Made by a program: the position numbers and the translations under genes. The notes under the pieces were generated by a model. It was not told where the DNA came from, ran no database searches, and saw only the letters and a list, made by a program, of their open reading frames with translations. This document shows, one piece after another, positions 10,727 to 18,214 of a stretch of DNA of 64,000 bases (the first letter of the stretch is position 1; every line of letters starts with the position of its first letter). The stretch lies in NCBI RefSeq assembly GCF_014171575.1, contig NZ_CP050453.1:930001-994000 (forward strand), given 5' to 3'. Source of the DNA: Microbacterium sp. Se63.02b (lineage in GTDB: Bacteria > Actinomycetota > Actinomycetes > Actinomycetales > Microbacteriaceae).

Positions 10727-11484
10727 GCGAGCGTCTCCGTCCCGAGGTCATGCGCGCCCACGAGGGTGAGGAAACGCTGTTGCAGCGAGAGGCCTGCGCG
10801 CACGTCGTCGAGCGGGCCATGGGCGAGCAGGCGGCCCTCGGCCACGATCGCGACCCGGTCGCACATCGACTCGACCAGCTCCATCACGTGACTGGAGAGC
10901 ACGACGGTGCCTCCGCTGTCGATGAAGGAGCGCAGGATCTGACGGATCGTCTCTCCCGACACCGGGTCGACCGCTTCGAGCGGCTCATCGAGGATGAGCA
11001 GGCGCGGTGCATGGATCAGGGCGCACGCCAGCCCGATCTTCTTGCGCATGCCCGCGGAGTAGTCGACGACGAGTGTGTCGCGCGCGTCGGTGAGTCCGAG
11101 GGCGTCGAGGAGATCCCCGCTGCGGGAGACCACTTCGGCCTCGGCCATGCCCCGCAGCAGCCCGGTGTATCGCAGCAGCTCGGCGCCGGTGAGCCTGTCG
11201 AGCATGCGGATCCCATCGGGGAGCACCCCCATGCGTGCCTTGGCCGCTGCGGGGTCCTGCCACACGTCCGCACCGAGCACCCATGCCGTCCCGGAGTCCG
11301 GGCGCAGCAGGCCCGTGGTCATCGCGAGGGTCGTGGTCTTCCCCGCGCCGTTCGGCCCCAGCAGGCCGAGCATGGACCCGGCAGGTACGTCGAGTGAGAG
11401 GTCGTCGACGGCCACCTTGGGCCCGAACTGCTTGCGCAGCCCGCGGAGAGCGAGGACAGGAGGAGCCACAGCGTGGTCGGTCAT
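10708..11484 (-). CDS. ABC exporter ATP-binding protein
   Basis: A 258-aa NBD: Walker A LGPNGAGKTTT, Walker B RLLILDEPLEAVDP, switch His in VVLSSHVMELVES. The signature motif is YSAGMRKKIGLA instead of LSGGQ, as in CcmA/NatA-like exporters. It is first gene of a two-gene operon with the permease and overlaps it by 19 bp. ATG 11484 has only weak upstream signals (TGGGAT 6 nt before). Export of a lipid, peptide or drug is inferred from the family only. Confidence 0.88.
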   Translation of the reverse strand: MTDHAVAPPVLALRGLRKQFGPKVAVDDLSLDVPAGSMLGLLGPNGAGKTTTLAMTTGLLRPDSGTAWVLGADVWQDPAAAKARMGVLPDGIRMLDRLTGAELLRYTGLLRGMAEAEVVSRSGDLLDALGLTDARDTLVVDYSAGMRKKIGLACALIHAPRLLILDEPLEAVDPVSGETIRQILRSFIDSGGTVVLSSHVMELVESMCDRVAIVAEGRLLAHGPLDDVRAGLSLQQRFLTLVGAHDLGTETLAWLRSS

Positions 11485-11558
11485 GCGCCCATCCCATCAC
11501 GGCGACCGACGGCGACGCATCCGCCGCCCGGGGGAGTCGAGAGATCGGGAGAGGGGCG

Positions 11559-12230
11559 TCAGCGGTCGAGGCCGGCGAACCGCTCGATGTCGCTGTTCGT
11601 GCCGGAGACGATGATGAGGTCGTGGTTGGTGACGATCGTGTTCGCCTCGGCGTACCGGAAGGGCTTGCCGGGACTCTTCACCCCGACCACCGTGACCTTG
11701 TACTTCGAGCGCACGCCCGACTCGTTCAGGCCGACCCCGCGGATGAACTTCGGCGGATACATCTTGGCGAGCACGAAGTCGTCGTCGAAGCGGATGAAGT
11801 CGAGCATCCGCCCGGAGACGAGGTGCGCGACGCGCTCGCCGGCTTCCCGCTCGGGGTAGATGACGTGGTTGGCGCCCACGCGCGCCAGGATCTTGCCATG
11901 CGACTGCGAGACGGCCTTGGCCCAGATCTGCGGCACCTTGAGGTCGACGAGGTTCGCGGTGATCAGCACGGATGCCTCGATCGACGAGCCGACGGCCACG
12001 ACGGCCACCTGGAAGTCCTGGGCGCCGATCTGGCGCAGGGCATCGATGTTCTTGGCGTCGGCCTGCACGGTGTGCGTGACCCGGTCGGACCACTTCTGCA
12101 CGAGCTCGAGGTTGTCGTCGATCGCGAGCACCTCGCGGTCGAGGCGGTCGAGCTCTCCGGCGCAGGCGGCGCCGAACCGGCCGAGGCCGATGACGAGGAC
12201 GGGAGCGTCGCCCCGGAGGACTTCAACCAA
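11559..12230 (-). CDS. ktrA: KtrA/TrkA-type RCK regulatory subunit of potassium uptake
   Basis: A 223-aa cytoplasmic gating ring subunit. The N-terminal RCK-N Rossmann domain has VIGLGRFGAACAGEL and the acidic end of strand 2 (LAIDDN) expected for nucleotide binding. The C-terminal RCK-C domain, a known c-di-AMP site in some homologues, spans the last 80 residues. The only plausible start is TTG at 12230, which overlaps the ktrB stop by 8 bp; homologues begin at the same place before APVLVIG. It forms a complex with the TrkH-type subunit encoded just upstream. Confidence 0.88.
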   Translation of the reverse strand: MVEVLRGDAPVLVIGLGRFGAACAGELDRLDREVLAIDDNLELVQKWSDRVTHTVQADAKNIDALRQIGAQDFQVAVVAVGSSIEASVLITANLVDLKVPQIWAKAVSQSHGKILARVGANHVIYPEREAGERVAHLVSGRMLDFIRFDDDFVLAKMYPPKFIRGVGLNESGVRSKYKVTVVGVKSPGKPFRYAEANTIVTNHDLIIVSGTNSDIERFAGLDR

Positions 12231-13653
12231 CGATCGGCCTTTCCACGGGCAGCGAGTAATACTGCGTTCGCGATGTCGCGGCGACGGCCGCGGCGAGAGT
12301 CACTGTACCAACGCGCCCCATGAAGATGGTCGCGGCCATGACGTAGGACGCCGAATCGGGAAGATCCGCCGTGAGGCCGGTCGACAGCCCGACCGTTCCG
12401 AACGCGGAGATCACGTCGAACAGCACGTGGCTGATGTCGGCCTTCGTGATCTGCGAGATCACGATGGTCGACAGAGCCACGATGGTGGCGCCCCACGCGA
12501 CGACGCTGAGGGCGACCCGCTGCACATCGCTCGGGATGCGGCGGCCGAAGGCCTCGACGGACTGCCGTCCCTTCGCCTCAGACCAGACGGCGATCGCGAG
12601 CACAGCGAGGGTCGTCACCTTGATGCCGCCGGCGGTGGACGCGGAACCGCCTCCGACGAACATCAGCATGCTCGCTGCGAGCAGGGACGAGCCGTTCAGA
12701 TCGTCCATCTCGATCACGTTGAAGCCGCCTGATCGGGTCATGGCAGACAGGAAGAACGCCTGGAACGTCGTGTCGGCGGCATCCATCGATCCGAACGTCT
12801 TCGGGTTGTTGAACTCGAGGATCACGAAGACCGCGGCTCCGACGATGAACAGCAGCACCGTCGTCACGAGTGTGAGCTTGGAGTGCAGCGACCACCGCTT
12901 CACATGCCAGACGTGCTTGGCGAGGGTGTAGATGACGGGGAACCCGATGCTGCCGAGGAAGACTCCGACCATGAGGAGGGAGAGCACGAGGTAGTCGTCG
13001 GCGAACACCGCGACGCCGCCGTCGTTCGGAGCGAATCCGGTGTTGGTGAATGCCATCGCGGCGAAGTACGGTGCCTCCCACAACGCGGCGATGGGGTCGA
13101 CCTTCGCCATCACGAGTGCCGGGTAGAGGAGCGCAGCGAGCGACGCCTCGATGATGAGGGCCGAGACGGCGACCGTGGTCAGCAGCTGGCCGACCTCACC
13201 GAGGCGGACGGTCTGACTCTCGTTGACCACGCCTCCGTGCGCGCGCAGCGGATTGGTGTCGCCCGCTGCCATGAGCTTCGCGCGCAGGCCGAGTCGCTTC
13301 GAGATGAGCATGCCCATCAGGGAGGCGAGGGTGAGGACGCCTAGCGCGCCGATGTTGACGCCGACGAACACCACCACGTGACCGAACGGCGACCAGTGGT
13401 TGGCCATGTCGACGGTCGCGAGCCCGGTGACGCAGATCGTGGAGACGGCGGTGAAGAGGGCATCGCTCAACGGCGTGACGGTGCGATCGGCCGAGGCGAT
13501 CGGCAGCGAGAAGAGCACCGTGAACACCAGGATCAGAAGGGCGAACACCGCGATGGCGAAGCGGGAGGGCGACGACGTGATGAGGTGCTTGACACGGCCG
13601 GAGGCATCGCGCAGGCGGTGTCCTGGGGACGACGCCGAAACGATGCCCGACAT
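12223..13653 (-). CDS. ktrB: KtrB/TrkH-type potassium channel subunit
   Basis: A 476-aa membrane protein with four pseudo-repeats of the SKT family. Selectivity-loop glycines are visible in SAMTRSGGFNV, AFTNTGFAPN and STICVTGLATVD. VGGGSASTAGGIKV matches the loop region of the third repeat. The start ATG 13653 has GAAGGGGG nearby. The gene precedes ktrA in an overlapping operon, giving a Na+- or H+-driven K+ uptake system for turgor control. It is divergent from the ArsR gene; the 107-bp spacer shows no ydaO-like riboswitch. Confidence 0.92.
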   Translation of the reverse strand: MSGIVSASSPGHRLRDASGRVKHLITSSPSRFAIAVFALLILVFTVLFSLPIASADRTVTPLSDALFTAVSTICVTGLATVDMANHWSPFGHVVVFVGVNIGALGVLTLASLMGMLISKRLGLRAKLMAAGDTNPLRAHGGVVNESQTVRLGEVGQLLTTVAVSALIIEASLAALLYPALVMAKVDPIAALWEAPYFAAMAFTNTGFAPNDGGVAVFADDYLVLSLLMVGVFLGSIGFPVIYTLAKHVWHVKRWSLHSKLTLVTTVLLFIVGAAVFVILEFNNPKTFGSMDAADTTFQAFFLSAMTRSGGFNVIEMDDLNGSSLLAASMLMFVGGGSASTAGGIKVTTLAVLAIAVWSEAKGRQSVEAFGRRIPSDVQRVALSVVAWGATIVALSTIVISQITKADISHVLFDVISAFGTVGLSTGLTADLPDSASYVMAATIFMGRVGTVTLAAAVAATSRTQYYSLPVERPIVG

Positions 13654-13748
13654 CGCTGCCCCCTTCGAGATTCTTCCTCGGTCACGGACCTCGGACGCAC
13701 GGCGCCAGTCGCCGAGCCTTCGTCATGGTACTCCGTGGCGGGGGCGAC

Positions 13749-13760
13749 TACCCTGAACTC
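13749..13760 (+). promoter_or_regulatory. arsR leaderless-type -10
   Basis: TACCCT (13749-13754) ends 6 nt before ATG 13761. No Shine-Dalgarno is present, which favours this ATG over the longer in-frame ORF upstream. Confidence 0.5.
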
Positions 13761-14180
13761 ATGACGGACATCTTCGACGTGATCGCAGACGGTACGAGGC
13801 GAGACATCCTCCAGCTCCTGCTGCGACGCACCACCGAAGGGGAGACCGGCACGAGCGTCAGCCAGATCGTCGCCGATCTGGGGATCAGTCAGCCGACGGT
13901 GTCCAAGCATCTGAAGGTGCTGCGCGACGCGGAGCTCGTGTCCGTGCGGGAAGACGGGCAGCGTCGTTTCTACAGTCTGGCCGTCGAGCCGCTCGAGGTC
14001 GTCGACGACTGGCTCGTCCCCTTCCTGGTCGACGCCTTCGGAGACGGAGCGCCGGACATCGACTACCCCGGTGGTGTCCCGCTGCCCGATGGTGCGGCAC
14101 ACGCAGCGGAGGTCGTCGGGCGTGCCGCGGCATCGGCGAAGCACGTCGTCACCAACGCACTCAAGCGCCTCGGCGCCTGA
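13761..14180 (+). CDS. ArsR-family winged-helix regulator
   Basis: A 139-aa protein: FDVIADGTRRDIL opening helix, HTH at SVSQIVADLGISQPTVSKHL, wing REDGQRRFYSL. No metal-binding CVC motif is present, so it is not an obvious metal sensor and may respond to another signal or act in growth control. The Ala-rich C-terminal tail (AAEVVGRAAASAKHVV) is of unknown role. It is divergent from ktrBA, which it could regulate; no clear palindrome was found to prove this. Confidence 0.85.
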   Translation: MTDIFDVIADGTRRDILQLLLRRTTEGETGTSVSQIVADLGISQPTVSKHLKVLRDAELVSVREDGQRRFYSLAVEPLEVVDDWLVPFLVDAFGDGAPDIDYPGGVPLPDGAAHAAEVVGRAAASAKHVVTNALKRLGA

Positions 14181-14197
14181 GGGTTGCGGACGTGACT

Positions 14198-14289
14198 CGC
14201 CCCTGACGACAGGGGGCGTGTCGTCAGGGGCGATCCGCGAATCCCCAGATTCGCGCGGACTCGGCGGTGCCGGCACAAGTCCTGTGCCG
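14198..14289. terminator. three consecutive hairpins between convergent genes
   Basis: Hairpin 1: 13-bp perfect stem 14198-14210/14220-14232, 9-nt loop. Hairpin 2: 8-bp perfect stem 14236-14243/14248-14255, loop CCCA. Hairpin 3: 7-bp perfect stem 14271-14277/14283-14289, 5-nt loop. They fill the 183-bp gap between arsR and the convergent exporter gene. There is no T-tract, so bidirectional termination is inferred from position. Confidence 0.6.
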
Positions 14290-14363
14290 ACCATGGCAGT
14301 CCCGTCTGAGCGAACGGCGCACAACGCCTATGCCTCCGCTGGGACCGCATCACGCGGCCGGTG

Positions 14364-15190
14364 TCAGCGTCGTCCGGCCTTGCGGCGGAAGAGCCACGAG
14401 CCCCACGCCACGGCGACCACGAGGATGACCACGCACCATCCGATCGCCCACCAGGCTTCGTCCTGCACCGGCGTATCCGTCAGCAGTCCGCGGATGGTCT
14501 CGACGATGGGCGTGATCGGCTGATTCGCGGCGACGGGCTGCAACCATGAGGGCATGCTCGCCACCGGGACGAATGCGCTCGACAGGTAGGGCAGGAACAG
14601 CAGGATGAAGCCGTACCCGGTGGCGGCTTCCGGGCTTCCGGCGGCGAGACCGATCGCCGCGAACAGGTAGGTGATGGCGAGGATGTACAGCGCGATCAGT
14701 CCGGTCAGGGCGAGCCACCCCCGAGCGTCGCGGCCGGTCGGAAACCGACGAGCACCCCGACGCCGATCACGATCGCGGTCGCGATGAGGTTGCGCAGCAC
14801 GCTCGCGACGACGTGTCCCGTGAGGACGGCGCTCGCGCGCAGCGGCATCGTGCGGAACCTGTCGATGATGCCGGTGCGCATGTCGTTCGCGACGTACACC
14901 GCGGTGGACGAGGCCCCGAACCCCGCACAGATGAGGATGATGCCCGGCACGACGTAGTCGACGTAGGCGCCGGACGGGTCGATCGCGCCGCCGAACACCC
15001 ACGTGAACATGAGCATCAGCACCACGGGGAGCAGGATCGCCATGAGCAGAGATTCGCCGTCGCGGAGTGAATGGCGCAGGCTCCGGCCGACGAAGACCGT
15101 CTCTGCGGTGATGCCGCGCAGGCGCGGGCGGGGAGGGGCGGGCGGCGGTGCGGATGTCGTCGATCGCGGTGCGGCCAGGGCGATGTTCAT
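14364..15190 (-). CDS. DrrB-type ABC-2 permease (frameshift near 14720)
   Basis: A membrane component of about 275 aa: LLMAILLPVVLMLMF, then VDYVVPGIILIC, NDMRTGIIDRFRTMPL and SAFVPVASMPSWLQPVA, all typical ABC-2 (daunorubicin DrrB-like) blocks. The frame breaks in a run of five C (14718-14722, plus strand); one extra G on the coding strand restores ATLGGWLALTG. It starts 10 nt after the ATPase stop with GAAGGAG as Shine-Dalgarno, so the pair is one operon controlled by the divergent TetR protein. Drug or lipid export is inferred. Confidence 0.85.
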
Positions 15191-15200
15191 GCGAGCTCCT

Positions 15201-16079
15201 TCACGGTGCGGGCGTCGGACGAGGGGAGGTGACGGCGAGGAACACGTCGTCGAGGGTGGGGCGACGCAGCGTCACGATGCCGTCCTCCCCTTCGCGGTCG
15301 AGCAGGTCGAGCGCTCGCCGCAGGTCGGCGACCGTGCCGTCGGTGGGGATCTCGCGGCGCAGCTCGCCCTGGCCGTCGTGCAGTTCGACGGTGTCGCCTC
15401 CGATGCGCGACTTCAATGCGGCCGGCGTTCCGATCGCGGCGATGTTGCCGTCGTGAAGCACGGCGATCCGGTCGGACAGCTGATCGGCCTCTTCCAGATA
15501 CTGCGTCGTGAGGAACACGGTCGTCCCGGCGGATGCGAGCATTCGGATGATGCTCCACAGGTCGCGGCGGCTGCGGGTGTCGAGGCCGGTCGTCGGTTCG
15601 TCGAGGAACAGCACCTCGGGGGTGACCACGAAGCTGAGCGCCAGATCGAGGCGCCGACGCATCCCTCCCGAGAAGGTGCGCACCGTTCGGGAAGCGGCAT
15701 CGGCGAGGCCGAACTGGGCGATCAGGTCAGCAGCCCGGCGTCGTGCGGCTGCGCCTCGGAGGCCGGCGAGCCGAGCGAACATGATCACGTTCTCGGTGGC
15801 GGTGAGTGCGTCGTCGACGGCGGCGGCCTGACCGGTGAGGCTGATGCGCCGTTGGACCTCGAGGGCGTGGGTGCGCACATCCCAGCCCGCGACGGTCGCT
15901 GTGCCGGCGTCTGCGGCGGTCAGCGTGGTGAGGATGTTGATCGTGGTGGTCTTGCCTGCACCGTTCGGGCCGAGCAGGGCGAACACCTCGCCGCGGCCGA
16001 CCTCGAAGTCCAGACCCTCGACGACCGTCTTCCCGGAGAAGGCCTTGTGCAGACCCCGTACCTCGATGGCTGTGTCCAT
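15201..16079 (-). CDS. DrrA-type ABC ATPase
   Basis: A 292-aa NBD: Walker A LGPNGAGKTTT, signature FSGGMRRRLDLA, Walker B VLFLDEPTTGLD, switch region TTQYLEEADQLSD. The C-terminal extension after the NBD is typical of the DrrA drug-resistance subfamily. ATG 16079 is preferred over upstream in-frame codons because MDTAIEVRGLHKAF is the normal N-terminus and the region upstream holds the repeat-rich promoter. It is divergent from tetR. Confidence 0.9.
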   Translation of the reverse strand: MDTAIEVRGLHKAFSGKTVVEGLDFEVGRGEVFALLGPNGAGKTTTINILTTLTAADAGTATVAGWDVRTHALEVQRRISLTGQAAAVDDALTATENVIMFARLAGLRGAAARRRAADLIAQFGLADAASRTVRTFSGGMRRRLDLALSFVVTPEVLFLDEPTTGLDTRSRRDLWSIIRMLASAGTTVFLTTQYLEEADQLSDRIAVLHDGNIAAIGTPAALKSRIGGDTVELHDGQGELRREIPTDGTVADLRRALDLLDREGEDGIVTLRRPTLDDVFLAVTSPRPTPAP

Positions 16080-16092
16080 CGGATCATCCCTT

Positions 16093-16136
16093 CTGTGTAT
16101 GTAGGAAACTGTGTATGAGCAACACAACTGCGTATG
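16093..16136. repeat. three direct repeats CTGYGTATG in the drrAB promoter
   Basis: CTGTGTATG at 16093-16101 and 16109-16117, CTGCGTATG at 16128-16136, starts 16 and 19 bp apart. On the minus strand they flank a possible -35 TTGTGT and -10 TACATA for the exporter operon. They may be half-sites for a regulator distinct from the tetR palindrome nearby. Confidence 0.6.
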
Positions 16137-16147
16137 ACGGTAACACA

Positions 16148-16166
16148 CTGTTTATTAAATAAACAG
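16148..16166. promoter_or_regulatory. 19-bp perfect palindrome, likely TetR operator
   Basis: C-TGTTTATT-A-AATAAACA-G is perfectly symmetric over 19 bp and very AT-rich against a high-GC background. It ends 3 bp before the tetR -10 hexamer, where bound repressor would block RNA polymerase. Confidence 0.75.
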
Positions 16167-16169
16167 AAG

Positions 16170-16181
16170 TAGGATGAGGCC
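16170..16181 (+). promoter_or_regulatory. tetR (16182) leaderless-type -10
   Basis: TAGGAT (16170-16175) lies 6 nt before ATG 16182, immediately downstream of the palindrome. Confidence 0.6.
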
Positions 16182-17114
16182 ATGACCGAGACCGAGCTGC
16201 CCGAGCTGCCACGCGGGATCGCGCTCGCCTGGGGCGTCGCGGCGAATCCCCAGCGCGGGCCCAAGCGTGAGATGAGCGTCGAGAAGATCGTCGACGCGGC
16301 CGTCGAGCTGGCGGATGCCGAGGGGATCGGAGCCGTCTCCATGGCTGCGGTCGCCGCCAAGCTCGGCTTCACCCCCATGTCGCTCTATCGCTACGTCACC
16401 GCGAAGGATGATCTGCTGCTGCTGATGCAGGAGGAGGCGACGGGGCTCCCGCCCGAGAGCCACCTCGAGATCGACGGCTGGCGCGGGCGGCTGCTCGCGC
16501 TCTACGAAGCGCAGATACTCCTCTACCTCCGGCATCCGTGGATGTTGTCGCTCCCGATCACCGGCTCGCCGATCACGCCGCACAGTTCCGCCTGGCTGGA
16601 TGCGGGGCTCGCGGCCCTCGAGGACACCCCTCTGAACGCGGAGGAGCGGATGGCAGTGGCGCTGGCGGTCACGGGCCACGCGCGCTGGTGCGGGATCGTG
16701 CAGGCCGGGTACACGGAGCAGTCCCGGTCGTCGGGCCTCACGCCAGAGGAGGTCGCGGTCCGGGAGGCGGCTCTGTTCGATCGTGTCATCACAGCGGAGG
16801 AGTTCCCCGCGCTGCGCCGAGGGATCGACGACGGTGTCTTCCTCTCGGAGGCCGACCCCTTCCGATTCGCGGTCGAACGGACGCTGGACGGCGTGACCGC
16901 ATACATCGCCGGGCTCGATCGCGGAGACGCTCATGCCGCAGCCGCCGACTGGGTCGGACTCGACGCCGCCGAGCTCGCCGGCGACCGTAGGCTCAAGGAG
17001 GCGCAGAAAGCCGTGCGCGAGGCGGAGAAGGCGCTGCGTGCAGCCCGCAAGCTCGAGCGGCAGGCGTTCCGCGAGGCGCGCGACCGCGTCGCGAAGGCGA
17101 AGAAACCGGCCTGA
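16182..17114 (+). CDS. TetR-family regulator with long basic C-terminal helix
   Basis: A 310-aa protein, longer than most TetR regulators (190-230). The HTH covers roughly residues 30-75 (EKIVDAAVELADAEG, VSMAAVAAKLGFTPMSLY). The ligand domain resembles the TetR_C_11 type (WMLSLPITGSPITPHSSAWL). The last about 45 residues are Ala/Arg/Lys/Glu-rich with a heptad-like pattern, predicted as a long charged helix. It is divergent from drrAB and preceded by a perfect palindrome, so autoregulation and control of the exporter are likely. The ligand is unknown. Confidence 0.9.
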   Translation: MTETELPELPRGIALAWGVAANPQRGPKREMSVEKIVDAAVELADAEGIGAVSMAAVAAKLGFTPMSLYRYVTAKDDLLLLMQEEATGLPPESHLEIDGWRGRLLALYEAQILLYLRHPWMLSLPITGSPITPHSSAWLDAGLAALEDTPLNAEERMAVALAVTGHARWCGIVQAGYTEQSRSSGLTPEEVAVREAALFDRVITAEEFPALRRGIDDGVFLSEADPFRFAVERTLDGVTAYIAGLDRGDAHAAAADWVGLDAAELAGDRRLKEAQKAVREAEKALRAARKLERQAFREARDRVAKAKKPA

Positions 17115-17173
17115 CCGTCGGGCATGCCCCTCGAGCGCACGCACGATCCCACTGATCACAGGGGTCACACGGG

Positions 17174-17203
17174 TTTACACGCGTCCCAGCTACCCCATAG
17201 AGT
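17174..17203 (+). promoter_or_regulatory. promoter of the HTH gene
   Basis: TTTACA (17174-17179), 18-bp spacer, TAGAGT (17198-17203). The start of transcription near 17210 would leave a 20-nt leader with AAAGGGG before ATG 17231, which argues against the upstream GTG 17204 as start. Confidence 0.55.
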
Positions 17204-17230
17204 GTGCACATCGAGAAAGGGGTACGTGGG

Positions 17231-17422
17231 ATGCCCGAGGTTCCAGACGTCAGATTCCTCACGGTGGCCGAGGTCGCCGAGCTCATGCGCGTGTCGAAGA
17301 TGACCGTTTATCGGCTCGTCCACGCCGGGGAGCTGCCCGCCGTCCGCTTCGGACGGAGCTACCGCGTACCGGAGTCGGCCGTGGCCGACGCCCTGCAGCG
17401 GCCCATCGCCGACGTCGGTTGA
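17231..17422 (+). CDS. small MerR/excisionase-like HTH protein (BldC-type)
   Basis: A 63-aa single-domain DNA-binding protein: FLTVAEVAELMRVSKMTVYR is the HTH, and FGRSYRVPESAVADAL the wing. Actinobacteria keep this gene close to bS22 and often proC (M. tuberculosis Rv0500-Rv0500A-Rv0500B), so a conserved regulatory role is more likely than a phage excisionase, and no integrase is nearby. ATG 17231 has AAAGGGG upstream. It is followed at 17 bp by a membrane-protein gene. Confidence 0.85.
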   Translation: MPEVPDVRFLTVAEVAELMRVSKMTVYRLVHAGELPAVRFGRSYRVPESAVADALQRPIADVG

Positions 17423-17438
17423 CCGCGCGGAGGAGATC

Positions 17439-17924
17439 GTGGACGTCAGCACGTTCTACGCACTCTTCTCCACCACGTGCTTCACGCTCACCGGACTGTG
17501 GTGGAACGTCGTCCGTGCGCGTCGGGACTGGACCGCGAACCCCGCGATGCGCCGGACGATCGGCGGCATCTACCTGTCGTTCCTGCTGCCGGCGCTGATG
17601 GGCCTGTTCGCCCAGGTCGGCGGAACAGAGAGCCCCGTGCTGTGGCGGCTCTCGTTCGTGGTCGTCGCAGTGGTCGGCGGCATCTCCATGGTCCGACTGG
17701 TCGCGCAGGCCGGGCGAGACGGCGCCTCGCCGGCGGTGCGTTGGATCCAGGTGGGCACGGTGGTCGTGTACGCGGCCGTCGCCGTGATCGGGGTCGCGCC
17801 CCAGATCGTCGCGCCGCTGGGACTCACCGGCATCCAGGTCGAAGCACTGCTCCTCATCGGTCTCGTCGCTCTGGGGCATGCCCTCGTGTGGCGGTTCCTG
17901 GTGACGGATGACGTCGGGGAGTGA
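17439..17924 (+). CDS. four-helix membrane protein of unknown function
   Basis: A 161-aa protein from GTG 17439 with GGAGGAG upstream. Hydrophobic segments lie near residues 5-22, 41-62, 70-88, 100-122 and 130-150, the last ending in HALVWRFLV. There is no signal peptide and no recognised domain. It sits between the HTH gene and bS22, probably co-transcribed with the former. No function is proposed. Confidence 0.7.
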   Translation: MDVSTFYALFSTTCFTLTGLWWNVVRARRDWTANPAMRRTIGGIYLSFLLPALMGLFAQVGGTESPVLWRLSFVVVAVVGGISMVRLVAQAGRDGASPAVRWIQVGTVVVYAAVAVIGVAPQIVAPLGLTGIQVEALLLIGLVALGHALVWRFLVTDDVGE

Positions 17925-17950
17925 CCCCGCACAGGGCAGGCCGTCGGGTT

Positions 17951-17959
17951 TGCTAGACT
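17951..17959 (+). promoter_or_regulatory. bS22 extended -10 promoter
   Basis: TGcTAGACT (17951-17959) is a strong extended -10; the -35 region is poor. The inferred leader (about 17966-18037) contains a 7-bp stem 17990-17996/18007-18013. Confidence 0.5.
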
Positions 17960-18037
17960 GATCCGAGGCATTTTTCCGTGCCCGTACCCGGGTGTCCGCT
18001 ATCGGCGACACCCAGCCACTGACTTAGTGAGGTTTCC

Positions 18038-18136
18038 GTGGGTTCTGTCATCAAGAAGCGCCGCAAGCGCATGGCGAAGAAGAAGCACCGCAAGCTGCTT
18101 CGCAAGACTCGCCACCAGCGCCGCAACAAGAAGTAA
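18038..18136 (+). CDS. 30S ribosomal protein bS22 (AURKAIP1/COX24 domain), 32 aa
   Basis: A tiny, extremely basic protein from GTG 18038 to TAA 18136: MGSVIKKRRKRMAKKKH, then RKLLRKTRHQRRNKK. It is the actinobacterial bS22 ribosomal component seen in mycobacterial ribosome structures (Rv0500B type). The gene is below usual ORF length cut-offs. It has its own extended -10 promoter, a short GTGAGG ribosome site and a terminator hairpin directly after, so it is monocistronic. Confidence 0.92.
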   Translation: MGSVIKKRRKRMAKKKHRKLLRKTRHQRRNKK

Positions 18137-18149
18137 GCGGCCGGACACG

Positions 18150-18176
18150 AGCGCCTGTCTTCGGACGGGCGCTTTG
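18150..18176 (+). terminator. bS22 intrinsic terminator
   Basis: A 10-bp stem (18150-18159/18164-18173, one G-U) closed by a UUCG tetraloop, followed by TTTGTGTCT. It lies 13 bp after the bS22 stop. Confidence 0.75.
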
Positions 18177-18214
18177 TGTCTCTGCCCGCGTCTCCGAACG
18201 TCGAGAGGGATGTC

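Noticed and set aside
13654..13760. c-di-AMP (ydaO) riboswitch before ktrBA
   Set aside because: The divergent spacer is only 107 bp and shows no such fold; only weak stems and the arsR -10 are visible.
17231..17422. Excisionase of an integrated element
   Set aside because: No integrase, att repeat or phage gene is nearby, and the gene has a conserved chromosomal association with bS22.
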